From contig CALLLR010000120.1 in assembly GCA_938008185.1 (NCBI GenBank), positions 1 to 36,765 of the forward strand: a DNA stretch of 36,765 nucleotides, read 5' to 3'. Below the pieces are notes generated by a model that had not been told where the DNA came from, did no database searches, and saw only the letters and a list, made by a program, of their open reading frames with translations. This document shows positions 7,148-15,391 of this stretch, in pieces; position 1 is the stretch's first letter; each line of letters opens with the position of its first letter. The position numbers were made by a program, and so were the translations under genes. This DNA is from an uncultured Saprospiraceae bacterium. GTDB taxonomy: Bacteria > Bacteroidota > Bacteroidia > Chitinophagales > Saprospiraceae.

Positions 7148-9601
7148 CTAGAAAGGACAGCCAATACATTCATCTACTCTTGGATCTTCCTTGGGTCGGG
7201 ATACTTGACGGACATCTTCATCTCCAACATTACCAAGAATTCTAAATTCTGTTCGTCGATTCAACTGATGCTCCCTTTCAGAACAAGGAATCTGATTTTT
7301 ACAATCATTTACGTTGATACTTTCACCGTATCCTACCGCTACTAAGCGTTCTCTGTCGATACCATTGGCAACCAGCCATCTTACCACCGAATCGGCACGT
7401 CGCTGAGACAGCGCCCGGTTGTAATAATTGGAACCACGTGAATCAGTATGTGAGCCAATCTCGACGATAAACTCAGGATTATTTTCCAGCATCGCCTGTA
7501 ATTCCTGCAATTGTGGCTCTGCTTCGTCTCGTAGATAAGACTGATCAAAATCATAATAAATATGCAATAAGTAAGCAACGGTTCCTCCTGTTTCAGGTTT
7601 TACTGGACTTTCTGTAAAGGTAGAACTTCCAGGTGTTTGATCCACAATAATTCCATTCTTATAAGTAATTCCGTTAATTACTCCATCCGCCGGAAGATTC
7701 GTATTGGGATCAGTCCATAAGTTTGAAGCCGGATCCTTGTATGGAGAACCAATCGTCTCCGTATCTACATAATTTTCGGTAGCCGTAGTCGGCTGTAGAT
7801 TCAGATTTGCCTGTAGTGTAAGTGATTTCTCTTCCCCTCTGGTACATTGGTCTGCGACGGTCGCAGCAATATACCCGGTCTTACTACCTTTTACGGTATA
7901 ACAACAATCTTTATCTAGTTTAAAATTATAAGTACCAAGTACATCCGTCGTGTACGTTTGTTCGTCTTTATCACAGTCGTTCATCAACGTTACGGTCGCC
8001 CCTTCCAGTGGTAAACCAGTATTGTCATCAAAAACAACACCTTCAATTTCAAATTCCATCGCTGGATCAAGCGGAATTTCTACAAAGACTTTTTCTCCCC
8101 GTGGAATATCCGTAGTACAACCTTTTTCGTCGTTGTCCAGATAATTTTCTGCACTGGCTGTGAAAGTACAGCACTCTCCCATTTTCTGATCGATAGTAAT
8201 CTTACCTTCCGCATCCGTGGTCATCGTCAGACCAGTACAATCGTTTACCACACTGGCACCTTCAATGGGTTCTTTGGTTTCCCGGTCGTAAACCAGAATT
8301 TCAATTGGAGAAGCAATTTTCTTAAAACTGTAAATATCATCCATTCCTGAGCCGCCTTCACGGTCAGAAGATAAAAATCCACAGGTTCCTTCTTCGTTAA
8401 AAACAACGCCAAAGTCATCAGAGATGGTATTGATTGGGTAACCAACGTTTTCGATCATTCCCCATTCTCCGTCTCCTTTGTCTTCCATATAATAAATATC
8501 TAATCCACCAAGACCAATTTGTCCATCGGAAGAAAAGTATAACTTACCCGTTGCATCGTAGTTTGGAAATACCTCATTTCCTTCCGTATTAATTCCAGGT
8601 CCTAAGTTCAATGGTGGTCCCCAGCTCCCGCTTTCTTTTTCGGATTTATAAAGGTCCATTCCACCAAACCCACCGGGCATATCAGAAGCAAAATATAACG
8701 TATTATTATCCGGCGTCAACGTAGGATGCGCCACAGAATATTCGTCACTATTAAAAGGCAACCCTTCCAGGTCTCCCCAGTCATTGTCTCCCTTCTTAGG
8801 TGCGTGGTAAATTTTTAATTTAACAATACCATCATCAGATTTTCCGGGCTTACCTTTAACTTGATTGTTACGGGTATAATAAATCTCAGATTGATCTTGA
8901 TTAAAACTAACCGCAGCGTCGTGGAATTTTCCGTTCAGATCTCCAGAGAATTTCTTTGGACTACCAAAAGTATATTCTCCGCATTCCTCTTTATCAACCG
9001 GCTCGGCTTTGATTTTATATAATTCTAAAAATGGATTTCCCGTCCAGGTATGTGTACGCTTAATGGCTCCTCCCATATCCCTTTCCGAAGCAAAAATAAT
9101 CTCATCTCCGTAAATAACGGGACTGAAATCATCAACGTTAGAATTGAAAGGCAGATGAACAATTTCATAAATACCTGCATTCTTGGTCATTAACTCGTCT
9201 TCGTAATCACAAGCTTTTACAAGATATTGGCCACGCAAATCATCTGGTACTTCTTCTACGTATTTTTCGTACCATTCTTTGGCCAGATCACATTTACCAT
9301 TACGCTGCAGCATCTGCCCGTAGAAAAGTTTGTGAATCGGCTCGGATTCTGGCAGTCGTACCACTTGCCCGTACCAGTATTCACCGTCTTCAGAATTACT
9401 TACCTTTCGGTAAGATTCTGCCAGTAAAATTTTTGCTTCGCTATTATCGTCCTTTTCAAGTACTTGATTAAACAAGATGATTGCTTGTTGATAATCCAGG
9501 GCTTCCATGGCTTTAACTGCTCGCTTCATCTTCTGAGCAAACAAACCGGAAGCTCCGAAGGACATCACCAGCATGATTAAAATTAGCTTCTTAAACTTCA
9601 T
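7148..9601 (-). CDS. TPR / beta-propeller / OmpA-domain protein (PorE-like)
   Basis: An 817-residue envelope protein. A signal peptide (about 1-22, ending SGLFAQ) is of signal-peptidase I type; there is no lipobox. TPR-like helices follow (about 25-135), then a PD40/WD40-like propeller (about 150-430) with repeated blocks such as DDFSPVIYGDEIIFAS, AHPTLTPDNNTLYFAS and VFPNYDATGKLYFSS. Two carboxypeptidase-regulatory-like beta-sandwiches come next (about 434-600). An OmpA peptidoglycan-binding domain lies at 680-790 (YYDFDQSYL; GSHTDSRGSNYYNRALSQRRADSV; NRRTEFRI). This domain order is that of Porphyromonas PorE, a T9SS-associated protein that ties the outer-membrane machinery to peptidoglycan; PorE itself is a lipoprotein, this one is not. 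A 27-residue tail ends in CIGCPF, a cysteine pair beyond the normal domain end. It is the last gene of the cassette with the porP-like gene and the type B substrate. Precise function is inferred. Confidence 0.85.
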   Translation of the reverse strand: MKFKKLILIMLVMSFGASGLFAQKMKRAVKAMEALDYQQAIILFNQVLEKDDNSEAKILLAESYRKVSNSEDGEYWYGQVVRLPESEPIHKLFYGQMLQRNGKCDLAKEWYEKYVEEVPDDLRGQYLVKACDYEDELMTKNAGIYEIVHLPFNSNVDDFSPVIYGDEIIFASERDMGGAIKRTHTWTGNPFLELYKIKAEPVDKEECGEYTFGSPKKFSGDLNGKFHDAAVSFNQDQSEIYYTRNNQVKGKPGKSDDGIVKLKIYHAPKKGDNDWGDLEGLPFNSDEYSVAHPTLTPDNNTLYFASDMPGGFGGMDLYKSEKESGSWGPPLNLGPGINTEGNEVFPNYDATGKLYFSSDGQIGLGGLDIYYMEDKGDGEWGMIENVGYPINTISDDFGVVFNEEGTCGFLSSDREGGSGMDDIYSFKKIASPIEILVYDRETKEPIEGASVVNDCTGLTMTTDAEGKITIDQKMGECCTFTASAENYLDNDEKGCTTDIPRGEKVFVEIPLDPAMEFEIEGVVFDDNTGLPLEGATVTLMNDCDKDEQTYTTDVLGTYNFKLDKDCCYTVKGSKTGYIAATVADQCTRGEEKSLTLQANLNLQPTTATENYVDTETIGSPYKDPASNLWTDPNTNLPADGVINGITYKNGIIVDQTPGSSTFTESPVKPETGGTVAYLLHIYYDFDQSYLRDEAEPQLQELQAMLENNPEFIVEIGSHTDSRGSNYYNRALSQRRADSVVRWLVANGIDRERLVAVGYGESINVNDCKNQIPCSEREHQLNRRTEFRILGNVGDEDVRQVSRPKEDPRVDECIGCPF

Positions 9602-9671
9602 TTTTCTTACTTTAAATTAAGGGATTGTGTTTTTATGGAATTCTATGTATTTATTTTTACATAAAATCTAC

Positions 9672-9727
9672 TAGACTTTATTCTAAGATCATTTAGAGGC
9701 ATACAAATTATTTTAGAATAAAGTCTA
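9672..9727 (-). repeat. Long hairpin containing 41-bp direct repeat, copy 2
   Basis: TAGACTTTATTCTA (9672-9685) and TAGAATAAAGTCTA (9714-9727) are exact reverse complements, 14 bp, separated by 28 nt. Bases 9687-9727 repeat 6995-7035 with four differences. It starts 7 nt after the porP-like stop codon on the transcript and precedes the OmpA-like gene, so in the mRNA it would form a stem-loop between the two cistrons. There is no T run beyond a few bases, so it is not a standard terminator. Confidence 0.75.
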
Positions 9728-9734
9728 ATGTTGT

Positions 9735-10739
9735 CTAGAAGTATCGAGGTGTTACTACCTGCTTTGTTTTATAGTCAAATTCGTATCCGAGCATTATTTC
9801 AAAAGAACCGCCAGCAACGCTTTGCAATTTGGTCAGCGTATAATCATACGCTACGCCAATTCGTAATCCGTTCGCCAGATAATAAGCTGCCCAGACATCC
9901 GCAGAGTCAAAGGAACTTTGGTCTCCAACAATTCCTTCAATAGCAGAACGGAAGGAAACTCCAACCCATAATGCCTGCTGAAACATCAGCGACAAATCAA
10001 TATCGAACTCCGTCGGAGCTCCAAAATCCTGGAACGCTACGTCCTTGCTAAAGCTGCTCAGTAAGCCTACGTTCTTCACCAAAATAGATGGCTTAAAAAT
10101 CAACGCATCTCCTTTCAGCGGGAAAGCAGCTCCAGCAGAAAAATAGTAGTGGCGTTGATGTCTTGCCCAGACATTGGTATTGATCTCATTGTCCCGAAGA
10201 TCATATTCGATCAGTTGAGGACTCGCAAATCCTACGTAAAATTTGGGTGTATAGTAATAAATACCAGCTCCAAAATTAGGTAGCAATTTCGACGGAGTCA
10301 GTTCTTCAAATGCTTCGTCTCCTCCAGAACCTTGTTCCAGACTTAATTTATTAAAGTCAGCACGCCAGTGCATGACACCACCCTGCAAACCAATCGAAAG
10401 CTTTCCTTTACCCATTGGAATACGGTAAGCATAACTAAGATTGGCGCGAATAGAATTGGTCGGACCGATCTCATCATTTACCAAACTAAGACCTACCCCA
10501 ACTCGCTCGTTGGGCATGGGTGTATGGATAATGAGCGATTGCGTTTGTGGCGCGCCCTCAATTCCCCACCATTGTGTTCGGTGGATTAAATTCATCGCAA
10601 GGTGATCCTTTGATCCGGCGTAAGCGGGATTGAAAGACAGACTATTGAACATGTACTTAGTGAACATGGCATCCTGCTGTGCTAACAGGTTGGTCCCTCC
10701 GACGAATAATAGCACGATAAATAAGTAGATTTTTCTCAT
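9735..10739 (-). CDS. PorP/SprF family type IX secretion outer-membrane protein
   Basis: 334 residues with a signal peptide ending NLLAQQ (about 1-21), then the family signature QDAMFTKYMFNSLSFNPAYAGS and RTQWWGIEGAPQTQ (about 22-65). The remainder is alternating amphipathic strands with Tyr and Phe girdles, consistent with an outer-membrane beta-barrel. In Flavobacterium, SprF, encoded next to the type B substrate SprB, is needed for SprB to reach the surface. Many Bacteroidota encode several PorP/SprF paralogues, each beside a type B substrate. Here the gene lies directly downstream of such a substrate and upstream of an OmpA-like protein, so it is probably the dedicated partner of that substrate rather than the core PorP. 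The gap to the substrate gene is 130 nt and holds no clear terminator. Confidence 0.9.
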   Translation of the reverse strand: MRKIYLFIVLLFVGGTNLLAQQDAMFTKYMFNSLSFNPAYAGSKDHLAMNLIHRTQWWGIEGAPQTQSLIIHTPMPNERVGVGLSLVNDEIGPTNSIRANLSYAYRIPMGKGKLSIGLQGGVMHWRADFNKLSLEQGSGGDEAFEELTPSKLLPNFGAGIYYYTPKFYVGFASPQLIEYDLRDNEINTNVWARHQRHYYFSAGAAFPLKGDALIFKPSILVKNVGLLSSFSKDVAFQDFGAPTEFDIDLSLMFQQALWVGVSFRSAIEGIVGDQSSFDSADVWAAYYLANGLRIGVAYDYTLTKLQSVAGGSFEIMLGYEFDYKTKQVVTPRYF

Positions 10740-10869
10740 AATCCATGGTATATTTTAGAAGTTCAGTTTGTGTAAGAGTCGGTGTTTTCTCAATTAATTA
10801 ATAATGTTTATAAGATGCTAAAATCAAAAATGATGCTAGCTTTTTTTATTTTTTGGACTGATTATTTGC

Positions 10870-13224
10870 CTAGCGATGTATCTGGACAAATCCGGAAATT
10901 CGCTCGCCATCGCCTTGCTCTAACAGATAAAAGTAAGTACCATCCGGTAGCGTTAATCCTTCCCAGGTTCCGGCCCAGTCGTTTTGATAATCAGTCATTT
11001 CCAATACCAGATTTCCCCAGCGATTGTAAACGTAAAGGATGTGATCCGGGAAATTTTCCAAGCCATTGATCCGGAAGAAATCGTTCACACCATCATTATT
11101 AGGTGAAAACCCGTTAAAAACAAATAATTCTCCAGGTTGTCCCTGTTCACATTCAATAAAAACCGTCACTGTTGTGGTATCAGAACCAAACTCATTGGCC
11201 ACCACGTAGCTGAACTGATCGAAACCACAGCTATCCGGCCCCGGTATATAAGTAATAACACAATCTTCCACATCTCTAAACGCAATACCCTGATTGGGGC
11301 CTACACCCCCACTCGCAGCGGGAAGTACAAAGAAGTTATCTATGCTTCCAGGAATTGTATCATTATCACAAACATTAATAGTTAAAGTACTATTAACCAG
11401 TATCGTATCTGAGTCGGGGCTTAGGATCGGAGGAGAATCAATCGGTAAATCAGTGACATTAAATATAAAGGTGGTGGTGTCACAGGTCATGAATTCATCA
11501 CAAACTGCTACACATAGTGTGTCGCTTAGATTGGCATTGGTTGCGGTAACCTCTATACACAAAGATAAGGGATTTGCAACATAATCAACAGCCTGTCCCG
11601 CAAAATTATTGCAAACAAAGATGCTATCTAATATTATACCTCCTAATTGCGTGGTATCAAGACAGTACGTATTGGTATTTCCAAGCCGAATATCATCTTC
11701 AATTATCTCTGAGATAGGATTTAAAACGTCCACTACGTAGTAGATAGTATCCACGTTACCGAGGTCATCGGTAAATTGTAAACAGGCGGTATCTTGCCCT
11801 GGCACGAGACCAGCAATATTTAAACAATAATTGAAAGTATCTAAGGTAAAATCAACTGCAACTGGCACATCCGCACAGAAGTTTTGGATATTAATCACCG
11901 GTCCGCTCAAATTATCTAGAGAAAAGTCACAAATCGTGGTTTCTTGATTGATAAATATGGTATCATTTACTAGTCCTGGTCCATCCCTTAAGACTTGTAC
12001 GTAAACATAGTTCGTATCACACAACAGCATACTATCACAAATAACTACACAGAAGGTATCTACTCCACCAGCCACTAATCCGGTGTAATTCAGGCAAAGA
12101 CTGGCACTGTCCAGGGTGAAATCTACAAAATTTTCGTCGGAATCACAGATGGTAAAAAAGGTGTCTACACCCATTAAGCGGGTTGTATCAAGACAAAATA
12201 TGTTACTCATGCCTTCTACGATCGGGAGATTGGTTTCAAAAACCCGACTCGGGTTAGTATCCTGCACATCAATAATAAAGGTAGTCGTATCACATAATCC
12301 CCGTCCGTCGCAAACCACAAAACAGGCAGAATCAATTCCTGGGGTCAAGGTGATAAACTCCACACAGGAATTACCATTCACCAGATTGAATTGAACATTG
12401 CCATCACTGGCTTCCGGGCATTCGTTGGTAATCGAAGTAAAAGGTAATAATAACTCGGCAAAGTTGAGGCAGATCGTATCGGTCACACCAGGAAATAAAG
12501 TGTCAATCCGAATCGTCTCCGGTTGAACACAGGCCACGGCTACCTGGAAAGAATCGACGCAAACTGGGCCGGGGCCGGTAGTACTTAGAGTTACTTTGGT
12601 AATGCCATTTTCAAAAAATAATTGGCTACCATTTATAATCAATTGTTGATTTCTAGCAAGAGTGGGTGGATTTCCCCCCAAGGATGCTATAGAAACTGTT
12701 AACCCAGAATAGGTATTATTATTATTTCCGCCTCTTATTCTTTTAGTCACTGGATCATCCGTCCAGTTTCCGATTGGGTCCCAGATATTCAGAGAATCTA
12801 CCATATCCGGAATTGTCAGAACGTCTCCGCTAAAAGCTACTCCGTTTACTTCCCAGTTTACTACGCTATACGGTCCTGAAATTGGTGTACCGTCATCGGC
12901 TTCCACCAGTTGACGGTAATTATAGGATAAAATTGTATCCAGATTACAAGCATTAATACCATTCTGGTAAAAACTGGTATCATTAATAATGATTTGATAA
13001 TTAAAAATATCGTTGATTGGAATATCCAGACAAAGTGGAGCGGGCGCACCACAGTTGGAGGTTTGTAGATAAACTGTATCGGGTAAATCTACAATCGTAT
13101 CATTAAACATTAAATCAGCTGAAACAGGAATCGATGCCTCGTCGTTTGACATTCCATAAACGGAAGTGACATTGAGAGAGGTAACAATCAGTAACAGCAA
13201 AAAAAGAAGTAATTCTTTTTTCAT
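10870..13224 (-). CDS. Large secreted Cys-rich repeat protein with type B T9SS sorting domain
   Basis: 784 residues. A signal peptide (about 1-24) is followed by a unique N-terminal region (about 30-235). Four related modules of about 89 residues cover about 236-592. Each ends in a block like CVVICDSMLLCDTN, CFVVCDGRGLCDTT or CVAVCDEFMTCDTT and has (F/V)(D/N)(F/Y)..(N/D)..S.C(L/V)(N/E) before it; the third module is the most divergent. An Ig/cadherin-like module (about 598-692) contains NVCDND. The last 85 residues (700-784) are the gliding-motility-associated (CHU_C, type B) sorting domain: NGFSPNNDGVNDFFRI, VYNRWGNLV, WAGTWEG, LPDGTYFYLL, GFVQIHR. Type B domains route proteins through the type IX system and usually need a PorP/SprF-type partner, which is the next gene. 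It is probably a cell-surface or matrix protein; its ligand is unknown. Confidence 0.88.
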   Translation of the reverse strand: MKKELLLFLLLLIVTSLNVTSVYGMSNDEASIPVSADLMFNDTIVDLPDTVYLQTSNCGAPAPLCLDIPINDIFNYQIIINDTSFYQNGINACNLDTILSYNYRQLVEADDGTPISGPYSVVNWEVNGVAFSGDVLTIPDMVDSLNIWDPIGNWTDDPVTKRIRGGNNNNTYSGLTVSIASLGGNPPTLARNQQLIINGSQLFFENGITKVTLSTTGPGPVCVDSFQVAVACVQPETIRIDTLFPGVTDTICLNFAELLLPFTSITNECPEASDGNVQFNLVNGNSCVEFITLTPGIDSACFVVCDGRGLCDTTTFIIDVQDTNPSRVFETNLPIVEGMSNIFCLDTTRLMGVDTFFTICDSDENFVDFTLDSASLCLNYTGLVAGGVDTFCVVICDSMLLCDTNYVYVQVLRDGPGLVNDTIFINQETTICDFSLDNLSGPVINIQNFCADVPVAVDFTLDTFNYCLNIAGLVPGQDTACLQFTDDLGNVDTIYYVVDVLNPISEIIEDDIRLGNTNTYCLDTTQLGGIILDSIFVCNNFAGQAVDYVANPLSLCIEVTATNANLSDTLCVAVCDEFMTCDTTTFIFNVTDLPIDSPPILSPDSDTILVNSTLTINVCDNDTIPGSIDNFFVLPAASGGVGPNQGIAFRDVEDCVITYIPGPDSCGFDQFSYVVANEFGSDTTTVTVFIECEQGQPGELFVFNGFSPNNDGVNDFFRINGLENFPDHILYVYNRWGNLVLEMTDYQNDWAGTWEGLTLPDGTYFYLLEQGDGERISGFVQIHR

Positions 13225-13691
13225 GGTGTCAATATTTTTTTAGCCCAAAAGGTTCTTTCTTACAGACGAATTATATACTGTGAATAAGGTAATAGGTGCG
13301 GAAATAAAGTTTATAAGAGAAGTCTTCAAAATGAAAATAGAATCTCAAATAATATGTTCGTTTTCAGGAAATATAAACTTGTCAGGGAAAGTTCGAAAAC
13401 CGTGCCAAATACTTTAAATATTTAGCATATATATCTGCTAACTGGTTTAGTATCAGTACATTTATGCGATTACAATTTTAATTAAAAATTATATTAAATA
13501 TATAATTATTTAATCAACAAACAGGATGCTTTTTACGTGTTAATTTATTTAAATATATATAAATTAGAGTGCTTGCGCAAAAATCTAAAATTTAAATACA
13601 TTTTTTTCTTAATAAAGCATTAAAAATACTAATATAACGTAAAAATTTTGAAAAACCACTAAGATCAAGCGGTCTGAGAGGCTAAAAACAC
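13225..13691. other. AT-rich intergenic region before the T9SS cassette
   Basis: 467 nt between two minus-strand genes, with no open frame of note. It is very AT-rich, with runs such as ATATTAAATATATAATTATTTAAT near 13490. A small inverted repeat TTAGCA/TGCTAA lies near 13422-13441. It should contain the promoter of the type B substrate gene, but I cannot identify one matching TAnnTTTG. Confidence 0.5.
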
Positions 13692-14555
13692 CTAAAATAG
13701 TAAATCCAGGATGATCATGCTGCCTAAAATCACACTGGCAATACCATTAGTTGTGAAAAAAGCAAGATTTATTTTGCTCAAATCATGAGGCTTCACCAGT
13801 CTATGCTGGTAGACTAGTAATCCTAAGAAGATAAGGGTAGCAATGCTGGATAACCAACCCGCCGTAGGATAATTGGTAAGCAATACATAACCAGCACCAG
13901 CCATCGCGGCGGCACATCCTACATGCAGTGCGGTAGATAGTCGTAAAGCGTTTTTTCCCCCTAGCACCACAGGAACAGAAGATAGTTTGTGTTTTCGGTC
14001 AAATTCTTCATCCTGTAAGGCGTAAATAATATCAAATCCGGATACCCAAAACAGCACGGAAAGGCCGTATAATAATGGCAATAGATCAAAGTTTCCGCCA
14101 GCCGCCAAATAAGCTCCAATAGGAGCAAGGGCTAGACCCAGACCCAGTACAAAATGACAAAGAAAAGTAAAACGCTTGGTGTAGCTGTAACCAAGGATAA
14201 CCAAAAGTGCTACCGGAGACAAATAAAAGCAAAGCGGATTAATCAACCAGGTTGTAGCTACAAACAGCATCACATTGAGTATCACAAAGGAAAGTGCTGC
14301 GCTGGGAGAAATAACCCCGGCTGGAATCTCCCGAACTACGGTACGTGGGTTTTTACCATCAATATCCCGATCTAAATATCGGTTAAAAGCCATCGCAGCA
14401 TTGCGCGCAAAGACCATACATAGCAAAACATAAAGGAAAATTATCCAGGGTATCTGTATATCCAAGCGGTAAATGGCCAAAAAGAAACCCAGAAGCGCAA
14501 AAGGCAACGCAAAAATGGTATGACTAAATTTAACTAAAGACAGATATTGTTTCAT
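13692..14555 (-). CDS. UbiA-family polyprenyltransferase (MqnP/UbiA-like)
   Basis: A 287-residue integral membrane prenyltransferase with eight or nine predicted helices, beginning with the typical SHTIFALPFALLG. Two aspartate-rich motifs are present: NRYLDRDID (N58, D62, D66) and YALQDEEFD (D182, D186), which bind the Mg-diphosphate of the polyprenyl donor. The sequence style around AMAFNRYLDRDIDGKNPRT matches proteins annotated as 4-hydroxybenzoate polyprenyltransferase and the MqnP enzymes of the futalosine menaquinone route. Bacteroidota make menaquinone rather than ubiquinone, so a role in menaquinone synthesis is likelier than UbiA activity. No other quinone gene is adjacent to help decide. 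A terminator separates it from the DUF1573 gene upstream. Confidence 0.85.
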   Translation of the reverse strand: MKQYLSLVKFSHTIFALPFALLGFFLAIYRLDIQIPWIIFLYVLLCMVFARNAAMAFNRYLDRDIDGKNPRTVVREIPAGVISPSAALSFVILNVMLFVATTWLINPLCFYLSPVALLVILGYSYTKRFTFLCHFVLGLGLALAPIGAYLAAGGNFDLLPLLYGLSVLFWVSGFDIIYALQDEEFDRKHKLSSVPVVLGGKNALRLSTALHVGCAAAMAGAGYVLLTNYPTAGWLSSIATLIFLGLLVYQHRLVKPHDLSKINLAFFTTNGIASVILGSMIILDLLF

Positions 14556-14603
14556 ACACGATGCTTAAGTGGGTTAGAAGAATCCAACGGATATCTACCT
14601 ATA

Positions 14604-14645
14604 TAAAAAAAACCACCAGATTAAGTTTAGAATCTGGTGGTCTTT
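14604..14645 (-). terminator. Terminator of the DUF1573 lipoprotein gene
   Basis: ACCACCAGATT (14612-14622) and AATCTGGTGGT (14631-14641) form a perfect 11-bp stem with an 8-nt loop and a T-run on the minus strand. A-tracts on the other side also allow plus-strand use. Confidence 0.85.
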
Positions 14646-14687
14646 TTTCGAAATCTTACTAAAGGATCTCTATTAAAAGCGAATTGC

Positions 14688-15242
14688 TTACTTATTAGTT
14701 GCAGCAGCATCTGTCTCAGGTGCGTTAACTTCTCCTTTGATCGTCAGGAAAGTCTGAGCTGGATCAGTGTTAGCCGTAATGGTCACTTTCTTACTCTGCT
14801 TGTTTTTCTTACCTTTAGAATCAAACTGTACCTGAATCTCACCACTTCCACCTACCGGAATAGGCTCTTTTGGCCAGCTAGGAACGGTACATCCACAGCT
14901 ACCTTTTGCGTTGCTGATGATTAATGGCTCATTACCAGTGTTGGCAAACTTGTAAACATGCGTTACTTTTTCTCCCTGATCAACGGTACCAAAGTCAAAT
15001 TCAGTTTCCTCAAACTTAAGGGTAGTCGTAGGACCAGCAGGAACTGCAGGAGTAACAGCGGCAGCAGCAGCATCAGCAGCATTGGTAGCAGTATTACTTA
15101 CAGCCTGAGAAGCAGCAGCTACTTTCTCTTTCGCAGCGTCCTGAGCAGAAGTACCATCACTGGCACAAGAAATAAATAAAGCAACAGATACTAAACATGC
15201 GAATAACGCGGAAAAGCTAAAACGAATCTTTGAAATGTTCAT
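14688..15242 (-). CDS. DUF1573 lipoprotein
   Basis: 184 residues from the ATG at 15242; a TTG two codons upstream is a poorer start. A hydrophobic signal ends in a lipobox, ALFISC, with the modified cysteine at 26. An Ala-rich low-complexity linker covers about 32-70 (many AA, VAAAS, AADAAAAA). The DUF1573 domain runs from about 74 to 170: KFEETEFDFGTVDQGEKVTHVYKFANTGNEPLIISNAKGSCGCTVP, with the characteristic SCGC and the proline-rich turn after it. DUF1573 is an Ig-like fold related to ASPM/SPD-2/Hydin domains and is common in Bacteroidota envelopes; no firm function is known. A monocistronic unit with its own terminator and a candidate promoter about 60 nt upstream. Confidence 0.9.
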   Translation of the reverse strand: MNISKIRFSFSALFACLVSVALFISCASDGTSAQDAAKEKVAAASQAVSNTATNAADAAAAAVTPAVPAGPTTTLKFEETEFDFGTVDQGEKVTHVYKFANTGNEPLIISNAKGSCGCTVPSWPKEPIPVGGSGEIQVQFDSKGKKNKQSKKVTITANTDPAQTFLTIKGEVNAPETDAAATNK

Positions 15243-15303
15243 TTTCAATTTTTTTAATGGTTAAAATGTCATAAAGCCAATTGGCAATTATGTATTACGA
15301 TGA

Positions 15304-15311
15304 CAAAGGTA
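15304..15311 (-). promoter_or_regulatory. Candidate -7 element for the DUF1573 gene
   Basis: TACCTTTG on the minus strand fits TAnnTTTG, 61 nt upstream of the ATG at 15242. I see no TTTG at the expected -33 distance, so this is a half-match. Confidence 0.35.
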
Positions 15312-15352
15312 ACAGATGTTCCTCCTTTCTGTTGTTAATGGGGCTCGAACAA

Positions 15353-15373
15353 TTGTTAACGACTTGTTAACGA
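15353..15373. promoter_or_regulatory. Paired direct repeat TTGTTAACGA
   Basis: TTGTTAACGA occurs at 15353-15362 and again at 15364-15373, an 11-bp period, so both copies face the same side of the helix. Each contains the palindrome GTTAAC. Its position about 110 nt upstream of the DUF1573 start makes it a possible regulator-binding site. Confidence 0.3.
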
Positions 15374-15391
15374 TGATAAGATTTTATAATA

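Noticed and set aside
15340-15352. GGGGCTCGAAC as a tRNA T-arm
   Set aside because: No acceptor, D or anticodon arms can be paired around it, and there is no CCA end.
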